DNA from: Moraxella equi
GTDB lineage: Bacteria; Pseudomonadota; Gammaproteobacteria; Pseudomonadales; Moraxellaceae
Assembly (NCBI RefSeq): GCF_002027555.1
Contig: NZ_MXAP01000004.1
Location: 1-15,197 of the forward strand
Direction: 5' to 3'
DNA: 15,197 nucleotides
Shown in pieces: positions 6,897 through 13,653 of this stretch. The notes under the pieces are model-generated. The model had not been told where the DNA came from, did not search any database, and saw only the letters and a program-made list of their open reading frames with translations. The position numbers were made by a program, and so were the translations under genes. Positions within the stretch are counted from its first letter, which is position 1. Each line of letters begins with the position of its first letter.

Positions 6897-8462
6897 ATGA
6901 TAACTTATAAAAAATACCTACCCCTACTCATCGGCTTATCACTTATCCCAACCGCCTTTGCCCATGACACACCGCCCGAGAACATCACTCGCACATCACT
7001 CATCTATGACAGGCATGCCGAGCAGTTGGGGTATCATGGCACCAGCATGGGGCAGTTTGGCACATCAAGGCATGACAGACCAAGCTCACAGCCCCTAGCT
7101 CCGAACATCGTTACTGGCACTCGCTTTAGCGAGCAGTACATCAATCGCCAAATCGCCCTGTGGTCATTACGCCAAATCAACAGCTCCATGCCACTCATTG
7201 ACGACCCATGGACAAATCAAGTCATCAATGATATGACTGCCCAAATGAACGCCATAGTTCGCACCCAGTCGCTCATCGCCACGCCCATCATCAATGACAG
7301 TAGTATCAACGCCTTTGCCGTACCAGGGGGCGTCATCGGCATGAACACAGGCACGATACTATCGGCAGGCGAGCTTGATGAAGTAGCAAGCGTCATCGCT
7401 CACGAAATCGCCCATTTATCCCAACGCCACTACGAACACAGCCAAGACAACAGCAAAAAACTCATCGCCCTACAAATCGGCGGACTGCTGGCAGCCCTAG
7501 CCGCAAGCTCGGTCAGTGGCGACGTGGCGGCAGCTGCCATGATAGGTTCACAGACCGCCACCGCAGAGACGGCAGCCAATCACAGTCGTGAGCATGAGCG
7601 AGAAGCGGACAGAATGGGTCAGCAGATTTTGGTGCAGGCAGGCTATGACGCTGCCGCCATGCCCCGCTTTTTTGAACGTCTATACAAACAAGTCTCGCTA
7701 ACCACCTCCAAAAACGCCTTTGTACCGAGCTTTATCCAGTCGCACCCCTTTACTGCCGAGCGTCTGAGCGAATCGATGAGCCGTGCCAAAGGTTATCCTG
7801 TACCAAGTATGATCGCCCGTGAACAGCAAGCCCGTCTCTTTGACAAGCTGACATGGCGACTTCGCTATCTGACCAAACAGTCAGGTCTGGATGAGCTGAC
7901 CATCCACGCCAAACGCAGTGACGGGGCAAGGCTTGCTCTTATCATGTATCTGGCGGACAACGCACGCACTGATGAAGCCCTACGCCTATTTGCCAATGCT
8001 TCTTTTGACCCATCCGACCCACTTGTCTGCCTAACCCACGCTCATGTACTCACCAAGATGAACGGCCACGCCCAAGCCGTGTCGGTGCTGTCATCTTGCC
8101 AAGCGATATACCCCGAACGCCGAGATTTGCGTTTGCATTTGGCGGACGCATATGTCAGTACAGGCGAGACTGCCAAAGCATTGGCACTGCTAAACCCCTT
8201 GACCGAGCGTACACCCCACGATAGGCAGGCGTGGCAAGGGATACAGCACGCCTACGAAAAATCACGCATGGACAAAAACATCGCCACCATACACGCCCTA
8301 CACGCCCGCTCACAGGTAGAGCTATGGGGTGGCAAATATGACGGGGCATTACAATCCAACGCCCAGGCCACCAAAGTCGCCAAAGCCCACTACCCAAATC
8401 TACTACCCATGTTGGAGCAAAGCAAGGTGATGATGATACAGGCTAGGGACTATAAGCCGTGA
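6897..8462 (+). CDS. bepA: BepA-like periplasmic M48 metalloprotease with TPRs
   Basis: 521-residue exported zinc protease. The signal peptide spans about 1-22 (cleavage after TAFA). The M48 domain (about 80-300) carries zinc motif HEIAH (169-173), and E234 in EREAD is the probable third ligand. The SHPF segment (H283) corresponds to the HP motif whose histidine acts as an inhibitory switch in E. coli BepA. The C-terminal 200 residues are helical and TPR-like (RLALIMYLADNARTDEALRL, LRLHLADAYVSTGETAKALA). E. coli BepA (487 residues) aids LptD assembly and degrades stalled outer-membrane proteins; a similar role is inferred. The His/Ser/Gly-rich stretch at about 40-66 after the signal peptide looks like a linker. 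A short AGG lies 7 bases before the ATG. There is no obvious terminator until the repeat downstream. Confidence 0.87.
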   Translation: MITYKKYLPLLIGLSLIPTAFAHDTPPENITRTSLIYDRHAEQLGYHGTSMGQFGTSRHDRPSSQPLAPNIVTGTRFSEQYINRQIALWSLRQINSSMPLIDDPWTNQVINDMTAQMNAIVRTQSLIATPIINDSSINAFAVPGGVIGMNTGTILSAGELDEVASVIAHEIAHLSQRHYEHSQDNSKKLIALQIGGLLAALAASSVSGDVAAAAMIGSQTATAETAANHSREHEREADRMGQQILVQAGYDAAAMPRFFERLYKQVSLTTSKNAFVPSFIQSHPFTAERLSESMSRAKGYPVPSMIAREQQARLFDKLTWRLRYLTKQSGLDELTIHAKRSDGARLALIMYLADNARTDEALRLFANASFDPSDPLVCLTHAHVLTKMNGHAQAVSVLSSCQAIYPERRDLRLHLADAYVSTGETAKALALLNPLTERTPHDRQAWQGIQHAYEKSRMDKNIATIHALHARSQVELWGGKYDGALQSNAQATKVAKAHYPNLLPMLEQSKVMMIQARDYKP

Positions 8463-8471
8463 TTTGTGTTG

Positions 8472-8576
8472 TATGGTCTGCCAACTTTGAAATAATACTG
8501 TGTCAAACTCGCTCGTAGTACTACTTGTACAACTTCGCTCGTTTTCCTTGTCTTATTTCAAATTTGTTTGACTATA
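8472..8576. mobile_element. Correia-like 105-bp miniature inverted-repeat element
   Basis: A non-coding block bounded by imperfect 27-bp inverted repeats, 8472-8498 and the reverse complement of 8550-8576, which match at 21 of 27 positions by hand count. Both ends read TATxGTC outward to inward, and the best-kept part is TTTGAAATAA. Inside are a GTAC-5-GTAC core (8518-8530) and a direct repeat TCGCTCGT (8509-8516, 8535-8542). Read from the right end, the order TATAGT, AAATTT, GACAAGG, GTACAAxTAGTAC, ACTATA-like end follows the short form of the Neisseria Correia element as I remember it, including its length of about 105 bp. The left end has decayed. It carries no transposase. Confidence 0.72.
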
Positions 8577-8645
8577 ATTTGGGTTATGATTGGTGTTTTT
8601 AAAAATAAGGACTGATAAAAGAGTATGATTTATTAAAGGTGATAA

Positions 8646-8676
8646 AAAAAGCATTGCCAATATAGCAATGCTTTTT
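8646..8676 (-). terminator. Strong bidirectional intrinsic terminator after ltaE
   Basis: AAAAAGCATTGC (8646-8657) pairs perfectly with GCAATGCTTTTT (8665-8676) around a 7-base loop. On the minus strand it ends in a run of T about 20 bases past the ltaE stop. The A and T tracts on both sides mean it can also stop plus-strand transcripts coming from bepA or the miniature element. Confidence 0.85.
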
Positions 8677-8692
8677 GATAGATAAATTAACC

Positions 8693-9721
8693 TTATAAAT
8701 ACGCCTTAATCTTCTCCACAAGCTCATCCACTTGCTCTTTGGTGGTGTCAAAACTCATCATCAGACGTATCTCCCCCGTTTCATCATTCCAATCATAAAA
8801 ATGAAAGTCATCGTGTAGTTTTGTAACCACATCAGGCGGCAATATGGCAAACACAGCATTGCTCTGGACTTTTTGGGTGATGATAACGCCGTCTAAGTCT
8901 TTGATTTGGCTGTATAAATAGCTTGCCATGTCGTTACTATGTTTGGCAAGCGACAGCCACAGTTCTTGTTCAAACCACGCCACAAATTGAGCTGAGATGA
9001 ACCGCATTTTTGATGCCAGTTGCATGCTAGATTTGCGTAAGTGCAAAATATCCTTGTCCAGTTTGGGATTTAAAAACACCAAACATTCGCCCATCATCAT
9101 GCCATTTTTGGTACCACCAAGCGACAGTACATCAGCAAACTGGGCAATGTCCACCAAACGACAACCCAAGTGGGCAGCGGCATTGGACAGCCTTGCCCCG
9201 TCAATGTAGAGATACAGCCCAAACTCATCACAAGCTTGGCGGATATTGGCAAGCTCATCAAGACTATAACAAGTACCAAGCTCAGTGGTTTGACTAATAT
9301 AGACCGCACGAGCCTGTGGGTGGTGCTCGGATGGGCGAATAAAGTGGCGGATTTTTTGGGGATCTAGCTTGCCATCATCACTATCAATCACCAACAGCTT
9401 AATCCCTGCAACATACTGCGGAGCGATACTTTCATCATTGTTGATGTGGGCGTGATTGGTGCAGATAACCGCGCCAAATCGTGGCAATATCGCCGACAAT
9501 CCCAAAACATTCGCCCCTGTGCCGTTAAAAACAGGATAGCCAACTGCCTGCTCGCCAAAGGTTTGTTTGATATGCTCCGCCAGAGCTTGGCTGTGGCTAT
9601 CGTAACCGTATGCCTTGTCATGTCCGTTATTGGCACTAATAAGTGCGTCCATGATGGCAGGATGTACGCCTGAATAGTTGTCAGAGGCAAAAGCAAAATT
9701 ATGTTGGGCGTTCGTACTCAT
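8693..9721 (-). CDS. ltaE: Low-specificity L-threonine aldolase
   Basis: PLP-dependent enzyme that splits L-threonine or L-allo-threonine into glycine and acetaldehyde, in the cytoplasm. It has 342 residues, normal for the family. Family marks are FASDNYSGVHPAIMDAL (11-27), NNGHDKAYGYDSHS (31-44), the NHAHINNDE segment (89-97; a histidine here stacks on the cofactor), YIDGARLSNAA (172-182; D174 and R177) and the Schiff-base lysine in SLGGTKNGMM (K205). The style is that of the Pseudomonas-type enzyme more than E. coli LtaE. Its ATG overlaps the TGA of yqeY by four bases (ATGA, 9718-9721), so translation is probably coupled. A strong terminator follows. Confidence 0.9.
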   Translation of the reverse strand: MSTNAQHNFAFASDNYSGVHPAIMDALISANNGHDKAYGYDSHSQALAEHIKQTFGEQAVGYPVFNGTGANVLGLSAILPRFGAVICTNHAHINNDESIAPQYVAGIKLLVIDSDDGKLDPQKIRHFIRPSEHHPQARAVYISQTTELGTCYSLDELANIRQACDEFGLYLYIDGARLSNAAAHLGCRLVDIAQFADVLSLGGTKNGMMMGECLVFLNPKLDKDILHLRKSSMQLASKMRFISAQFVAWFEQELWLSLAKHSNDMASYLYSQIKDLDGVIITQKVQSNAVFAILPPDVVTKLHDDFHFYDWNDETGEIRLMMSFDTTKEQVDELVEKIKAYL

Positions 9722-10164
9722 GCGGTCAATGCCTTTTTGACAAGTCCTGAGATGACAGCAGGGTCGGCTTGCCCTGCGGTCTTGTCTTTGACGGTGTTCA
9801 TCACACGCCCCATGTCTTTCATGCCAGACGCACCAAGCTCGCTGATGGTCTCATTGATGATAGCAATGAGCTTGTCATCGGACAACTGCTCGGGCAAAAA
9901 GGCGGAAATCACGTCAATCTCAAACTGCTCTTTTTGTGCCAAATCATCACGCCCATTGGCGGTATAAATACCCAAAGACTCTTGGCGTTGTTTGATTTGT
10001 TTTTGTAAAATCGCCAATACATCTTTGTCATCAAGCTCGGTTTGTCCATCAATCTCCACTTGTTTGATGACAGCCTGTACGTTCCGCAACACTTTAACCT
10101 GCTCCATGTTTTTGGCTTTCATGGCGGTTTTGATGGTGTCGGTTAGGGTTACTTTTAGGGTCAT
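9718..10164 (-). CDS. yqeY: GatB/YqeY domain protein
   Basis: 148-residue helical cytoplasmic protein, full length for the YqeY family, which resembles the C-terminal tRNA-binding domain of the amidotransferase subunit GatB. Typical blocks are the start MTLKVTLTDTIKTAMKAK, VLRNVQAVIKQVEID, the FLPEQLSDDKL segment (89-99) and the closing KDMGRVMNTVKDKTAGQADP (115-134). Its role is not firmly established; tRNA binding is inferred from the GatB domain. AGGAG precedes the ATG on the minus strand. In many gamma-proteobacteria yqeY lies with rpsU and dnaG; here it stands as the first gene of a pair with ltaE, and rpsU is not in the 259 bases upstream. Confidence 0.88.
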   Translation of the reverse strand: MTLKVTLTDTIKTAMKAKNMEQVKVLRNVQAVIKQVEIDGQTELDDKDVLAILQKQIKQRQESLGIYTANGRDDLAQKEQFEIDVISAFLPEQLSDDKLIAIINETISELGASGMKDMGRVMNTVKDKTAGQADPAVISGLVKKALTA

Positions 10165-10187
10165 GAGTATCTCCTGTTAAATGGTGT

Positions 10188-10196
10188 ATTTTAGCA
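10188..10196 (-). promoter_or_regulatory. Candidate extended -10 promoter for yqeY-ltaE
   Basis: Read on the minus strand, TGCTAAAAT forms an extended -10 (TG, one base, TAAAAT), 24 bases upstream of the yqeY ATG, with no convincing -35. It leaves room for a short leader with the AGGAG site. Confidence 0.4.
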
Positions 10197-10320
10197 AATT
10201 TGGGTTAGATTTGCGATATTGCATGGATATTTGTGCATGATTTAATATTTAAGGATGTGGTTTGTTTGTTAAAATTAATCTGGTTTGTTGTCAATTTTAT
10301 ATCAATATTTTATTTATCAA

Positions 10321-10340
10321 GGGCGAATTGCAATTTACCC
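10321..10340. repeat. Short palindromic intergenic repeat
   Basis: GGGCGAATTGCAATTTACCC is an almost perfect 20-base palindrome: GGG...CCC outside, AATTGCAATT inside, with a two-base imperfection between. With its flank (CTACA after the last C), it matches the style of a GTAGGGGCGAATTGCAATTCGCCC-type palindrome that I recall from intergenic regions of several proteobacteria. It lies in the AT-rich 259-base gap between yqeY and the end of rsmI. No other copy is seen in this window, so repeat status is from memory. Confidence 0.45.
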
Positions 10341-10423
10341 CTACAACTCAAATAACCAAGCAATAATTAACAACTTATCATTTTAAGTCAATATTAAATT
10401 TAAATAAGTTAAATTAGGCTTTA

Positions 10424-11254
10424 TTAGGCTTTTTGTAATTCCAAAAGTCTATCATAAACCTCACTTTTTTTAATACCCAATACATCCGCCACGATTGCAC
10501 TTGCTTTTTTTGGTGGTAATTCTTTGGCGATGGCAAGTAGCCATTCATCATAATCCGCCTTTTGTTCTTTTTGGGTATTACCTGCCACAACCAGCACAAT
10601 CTCGCCACGTTGTTGGTTAGGGTCATTTTTTACAAATTCTAATAAATCAGCCAGCGGTAATTTTTTTATCGTCTCAAAGGTTTTGCTAATCTCACGGCAC
10701 AGCGTGGCTTCTCGCTCACCACCAAACACGTCCGCCATGTCGGATAGGCAATCTGTAATGCGGTGCGGTGCTTCATAAAAAATCAGCGTTTCAGTACGGT
10801 CTTGATATGCCTTTAAGCTCTCTATGCGTCCATGTTGTTTGGCGGGCAAAAACCCCACAAAGCTAAATTTATCAGACGGCAAACCCGCCACAGACAACGC
10901 CCCGATGACCGCACACGCCCCGACAATCGGCACAACGGTGATGCTCTCATCATGGCACGCCTTCACCAGTCGATAACCAGGGTCGGAGATGAGCGGTGTG
11001 CCAGCGTCCGAAATCAAGGCAACCGATTGACCGCTTTGTAATCGCTCTATCAGCCGTGCCGTCTGCGTGTCGGCATTATGCTCATGATAGGCGGTGGTGG
11101 GCGTGGATATGTTAAAAAAACTTAATAATTTGCCACTGGTGCGAGTGTCTTCGCAGGCTATCACGCCCACAGATTTTAGGGTGTCAATCGCCCTTGCCGT
11201 CATGTCGTTTAGATTGCCAATGGGGGTGGCAACGATATATAAAATGCCTGTCAT
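10424..11254 (-). CDS. rsmI: 16S rRNA (cytidine-1402 2'-O)-methyltransferase RsmI
   Basis: SAM-dependent enzyme that methylates the ribose 2'-O of C1402 in the decoding centre of 16S rRNA. The 276 residues are normal for the family. Diagnostic segments are LYIVATPIGNL (5-15), ACEDTRTSGKLL (33-44), AYHEHN (55-60), ALISDAGTPLISDPG (79-93), the FVGFLPAK block (132-139) and FYEAPHRI (159-166). A small C-terminal domain follows (about 230-276). AAGG precedes the ATG at 11254. It lies 81 bases after engB on the same strand and probably shares its transcript. At its 3' end, a 10-bp tandem duplication around the stop codon gives two stops in frame (TAATAA). No terminator hairpin is seen after it. Confidence 0.95.
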   Translation of the reverse strand: MTGILYIVATPIGNLNDMTARAIDTLKSVGVIACEDTRTSGKLLSFFNISTPTTAYHEHNADTQTARLIERLQSGQSVALISDAGTPLISDPGYRLVKACHDESITVVPIVGACAVIGALSVAGLPSDKFSFVGFLPAKQHGRIESLKAYQDRTETLIFYEAPHRITDCLSDMADVFGGEREATLCREISKTFETIKKLPLADLLEFVKNDPNQQRGEIVLVVAGNTQKEQKADYDEWLLAIAKELPPKKASAIVADVLGIKKSEVYDRLLELQKA

Positions 11255-11335
11255 TTTTTGCCTTTTTGATTTAAATCATGGTTGTTAATTTTATTTGAGC
11301 GAATGTGATTTTCCCTTACAATAATTCACAAATTT

Positions 11336-12040
11336 TTAATTATCATTATTTAATTCTGTATTATCCAATTTATCATTTGCTAAATTTTCATTATCAAAAT
11401 CCGCATTTTCTAAATTTAAGGTTTCGCCCAAATGTAGCCAATTGCCCAATACGTCCGCCAATTCATCAAGCCCTTCTTTATTTAATGCCGAAAACAGCTG
11501 AATGGAAAATGGCAAGTCTAAGGCTTGCAGTTGTTTTTTGGTTTGCAAAAGGGCGGTTTTTTGAGCCCCACGTTTTAATTTATCCGCTTTGGTGAGTAAC
11601 ACATGAACAGGCAAGTCGCCGTCCTTTGCCCAATGGAGCATTTGCTCATCAAAATACTTCAACGGGTGGCGAATGTCAGTGAGTAAAATTAGCCCCGTCA
11701 AACTTTCACGATGAACAAGGTAATTTTCAAGCTCTTTTTGCCATTTGATTTTCATCGCTTCTGGCACTTGGGCATAGCCATAGCCGGGCAAATCCACGAT
11801 ACGACTATGTTCTGAGCCGACATTAAAAAAGTTAATCATCTGCGTTCGCCCTGGGGTTTTGGACGAGCGGGCGAGCTGTTTTTGGTGAGTGATGGTGTTA
11901 ATGGCGGACGATTTGCCTGCGTTAGACCGCCCTGCAAACGCCACTTCAAAACCCGTATCGGGCGGACAAAGTTTGAGCGTAGGGGCGGAGAGCGAAAAGG
12001 CGGTTTGGCGAATGATTTTTTGGTAGTCGGTGGTGGTCAT
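11336..12040 (-). CDS. engB: Ribosome-biogenesis GTPase YihA/EngB
   Basis: Essential GTPase (YsxC/YihA type) for late assembly of the 50S subunit. All GTPase motifs are present: G1 GRSNAGKSS (37-45), G2 around TPGRTQ (62-67), G3 DLPGYGYA (83-90), G4 TKAD (150-153) and G5 SAL (184-186). I take the ATG at 12040 (234 residues); a TTG in frame at 12064 would add eight residues, and neither start has a Shine-Dalgarno sequence. The last 30 residues (205-234) form a low-complexity acidic tail rich in Asn, Asp, Glu and Leu beyond the usual end of the family. rsmI follows on the same strand. Cytochrome genes lie upstream and divergent, similar to the engB-cytochrome cluster in Pseudomonas aeruginosa. 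Confidence 0.93.
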   Translation of the reverse strand: MTTTDYQKIIRQTAFSLSAPTLKLCPPDTGFEVAFAGRSNAGKSSAINTITHQKQLARSSKTPGRTQMINFFNVGSEHSRIVDLPGYGYAQVPEAMKIKWQKELENYLVHRESLTGLILLTDIRHPLKYFDEQMLHWAKDGDLPVHVLLTKADKLKRGAQKTALLQTKKQLQALDLPFSIQLFSALNKEGLDELADVLGNWLHLGETLNLENADFDNENLANDKLDNTELNNDN

Positions 12041-12045
12041 GATTT

Positions 12046-12103
12046 TAAAATAGCGATTAAACAATGATAAAATAGTGTATCATGAAAGCCATAAAATAGC
12101 GAT
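12046..12103. repeat. Three direct repeats TAAAATAG between engB and cytochrome c5
   Basis: TAAAATAGCGAT occurs at 12046-12057 and 12092-12103, and its first eight bases occur again at 12068-12075. The spacings are 22 and 24 bases, about two helical turns, in the divergent intergenic region. They could be binding sites for a regulator of engB, or chance in AT-rich DNA. Confidence 0.4.
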
Positions 12104-12154
12104 AAAAACCCAAAGGGTAAATAAGTCGCATTCGGCATAGTTACCAAATATCCC

Positions 12155-12182
12155 TTGCAACTTGGCAAAAAACTTGCATAAT
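12155..12182 (+). promoter_or_regulatory. Promoter for cytochrome c5
   Basis: TTGCAA (12155-12160), 16 bases, CATAAT (12177-12182) match sigma-70 at 4/6 and 5/6. Transcription would begin near 12189, giving a leader of about 57 bases before the ATG at 12246. Confidence 0.5.
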
Positions 12183-12245
12183 AAAAGCATAAGAGAAAAC
12201 AGTCATTCTCACATTTATCCCAAATTACCCTTAGTGGGAGTTATT

Positions 12246-12542
12246 ATGTCAAAATTATTACAAATCGCCATTGCCAGTCTTGCCCTAGTCACCACAGGTG
12301 TAAGCCATGCCGATGTCGCCACGACTTATCAAAAAACCTGTGCCACCTGCCACGATAGCGGTGCCTTAAACGCCCCCAAAAAAGGCGACAAAGCCACATG
12401 GGATAGGCTAAAAGCCCAAAAAGGCATGGAAACCTTAGTCAAAAACACCAAAAAAGGCATGCCCCAAATGCCTGCCAAGGGCTTGTGCCAAACATGTAGC
12501 GATGATGAGTTTCGGGCATTGATTGACTACATGGCAAAATAA
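12246..12542 (+). CDS. Cytochrome c5 family monoheme cytochrome
   Basis: Exported electron carrier of 98 residues. The signal peptide spans 1-22 (cleavage after SHA). Heme is attached covalently at CATCH (32-36), with H36 as one axial ligand and M75 in MPAKG as the probable second. C81 and C84 (GLCQTCSDDEF) form the extra disulfide typical of cytochrome c5. It acts in the periplasm between quinol oxidation and terminal reductases or oxidases; its exact partners are unknown. An in-frame ATG at 12162 is rejected because it would bury the signal peptide, whereas 12246 has GGGAG at the right distance. It has its own promoter and a long terminator, so it is probably a single-gene transcript beside cytochrome c4. 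Confidence 0.9.
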   Translation: MSKLLQIAIASLALVTTGVSHADVATTYQKTCATCHDSGALNAPKKGDKATWDRLKAQKGMETLVKNTKKGMPQMPAKGLCQTCSDDEFRALIDYMAK

Positions 12543-12602
12543 AAAACTGGGGCATGTTTACCCAAACAGCAACATCATCTTTTGGGTACATGCCCCATTT
12601 TT
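12541..12602 (+). terminator. Intrinsic terminator after cytochrome c5
   Basis: TGGGGCATGT plus ACCCAAA (12548-12566, with a two-base bulge) pairs with TTTTGGGTACATGCCCCA (12580-12597), followed by five T and preceded by six A. The stem of about 17 bp is very stable and starts just after the stop codon. Confidence 0.88.
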
Positions 12603-12722
12603 ATGGCTTTTGTCAATCATAAGTTGATGATGGCTTGATTTGATAATTTTTTTGTTAAAATCTCATCTTTTTGCAAAAAAATGTTGCCAAAACCACAATT
12701 TTTGTAGGAAAATTTAGCGAAG

Positions 12723-12742
12723 TCTTGCTATAATAAGCAAGA
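12723..12742 (+). promoter_or_regulatory. Cytochrome c4 promoter with palindrome over the -10
   Basis: TGCTATAAT (12726-12734) is a perfect extended -10. It lies inside a perfect inverted repeat, TCTTGCT (12723-12729), six bases, AGCAAGA (12736-12742). A repressor bound there would cover the -10, so it is a candidate operator. The rest of the gap 12603-12722 is AT-rich without visible features. Confidence 0.55.
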
Positions 12743-12794
12743 TTTACCCATTTGACTTTTAAAAGCCAAATAAAAAGATACAAAACCCAAGACA

Positions 12795-12808
12795 CGGGGA
12801 TTGCCCCG
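12795..12808 (+). other. 5'-UTR hairpin just before the cytochrome c4 ribosome binding site
   Basis: CGGGG (12795-12799) and CCCCG (12804-12808) form a perfect stem with a four-base loop, eight bases before the AGGA (12817-12820) of the cytochrome c4 gene. There is no T run, so it is not a terminator. It may affect mRNA stability or translation initiation. Confidence 0.4.
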
Positions 12809-12827
12809 AAGTTAGTAGGAAATTGTT

Positions 12828-13529
12828 ATGAAAGCCATGAATTTGTCAGCCAAAGCCATGCTAGCCAAAACGTTGCTCGCCACAGGTTTTGGTTTTATCG
12901 CCTTGACCGCTACTGCCGCTCCAACTGTTCCTGCCTTTGACATCGAAGCAGGTAAAGCCATTGTAGATGCCAACTGTGCCGCTTGCCACGGTGCCAATGG
13001 TGTCTCGGTTGCCCCAGCTCAGCCAAATTTGGGCGGTCAAAACATCAAATACCTATACAAACAACTGGTCGATTTTAAAACAGGTGCCAGAAAAAATGGC
13101 ATCATGCAGGCACAACTTGCAGGACTTACCCAACAAGATCTTGCTAACGTAGCAGGCTACTATGCCAGTCAAGCCCCGTGGCTACCGGGCTATGGCAACA
13201 AAGCCACGAACGCCACCGCCCAAAAGCTCTACCTAGGTGGCGACAAGAGTCGTGGTATCATCCCTTGTGCAGGGTGCCATGACCCCAAAGGGGCAGGCAA
13301 TGACTGGGCGGCGTTCCCACGCATTGGCGGTCAGCATGCTACCTATATCTCAACTCAACTAAAACTGTTCCGTGCCGCAGGTCGTGAAGATGAAGGTCTC
13401 ATGGCAGAACAGGTTCGTACCAACGACTCTGCCAAAAAAGACGAAAAAGGCATGATGCAAATCGTGGCAGCCAAACTGTCTGATAAAGACATCAAGATGC
13501 TTTCTGAATTTATCAGTGCCGTTCACTGA
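12828..13529 (+). CDS. Diheme cytochrome c4
   Basis: Periplasmic two-heme electron carrier of 233 residues. The signal peptide spans about 1-30 (cleavage after ATA). There are two homologous cytochrome c domains, with heme sites CAACH (50-54) and CAGCH (147-151) and probable axial methionines M93 and M210 (the GIMQ and GMMQ segments). The family passes electrons to terminal oxidases, often cbb3-type, and may be membrane-associated. AGGA seven bases upstream supports the ATG at 12828; an in-frame ATG three codons later is possible. In Pseudomonas aeruginosa the cytochrome c4 gene also lies near engB, so this arrangement is probably ancestral. It has its own promoter and terminator. Confidence 0.93.
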   Translation: MKAMNLSAKAMLAKTLLATGFGFIALTATAAPTVPAFDIEAGKAIVDANCAACHGANGVSVAPAQPNLGGQNIKYLYKQLVDFKTGARKNGIMQAQLAGLTQQDLANVAGYYASQAPWLPGYGNKATNATAQKLYLGGDKSRGIIPCAGCHDPKGAGNDWAAFPRIGGQHATYISTQLKLFRAAGREDEGLMAEQVRTNDSAKKDEKGMMQIVAAKLSDKDIKMLSEFISAVH

Positions 13530-13556
13530 TTTGTCAGATTTAGACTTGTGTGTGAT

Positions 13557-13578
13557 AAAACCCCTTGATTGGGGTTTT
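13557..13578 (+). terminator. Intrinsic terminator after cytochrome c4
   Basis: AAAACCCC (13557-13564) pairs perfectly with GGGGTTTT (13571-13578) around a six-base loop, 27 bases after the stop codon. Confidence 0.82.
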
Positions 13579-13653
13579 GTCGTTGCTTGATTTTGCCCCT
13601 ATTTGGTTTTTGCTTACCCTTATCCATCCCTAACCGCCCAACCAGAGCTTGCT

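Noticed and set aside
10411..10435. Tandem TTAGGCTTTA at the end of rsmI as a regulatory repeat
   Set aside because: It is a single 10-bp duplication around the stop codon with no further copies and is most likely neutral.
12041..12064. TTG start for EngB with eight extra residues
   Set aside because: There is no Shine-Dalgarno sequence and no family support; the ATG at 12040 gives a normal N-terminus.
12162..12245. Longer start for cytochrome c5
   Set aside because: It would place 28 polar residues before the signal peptide and overlaps the predicted promoter; the ATG at 12246 has a proper ribosome binding site.
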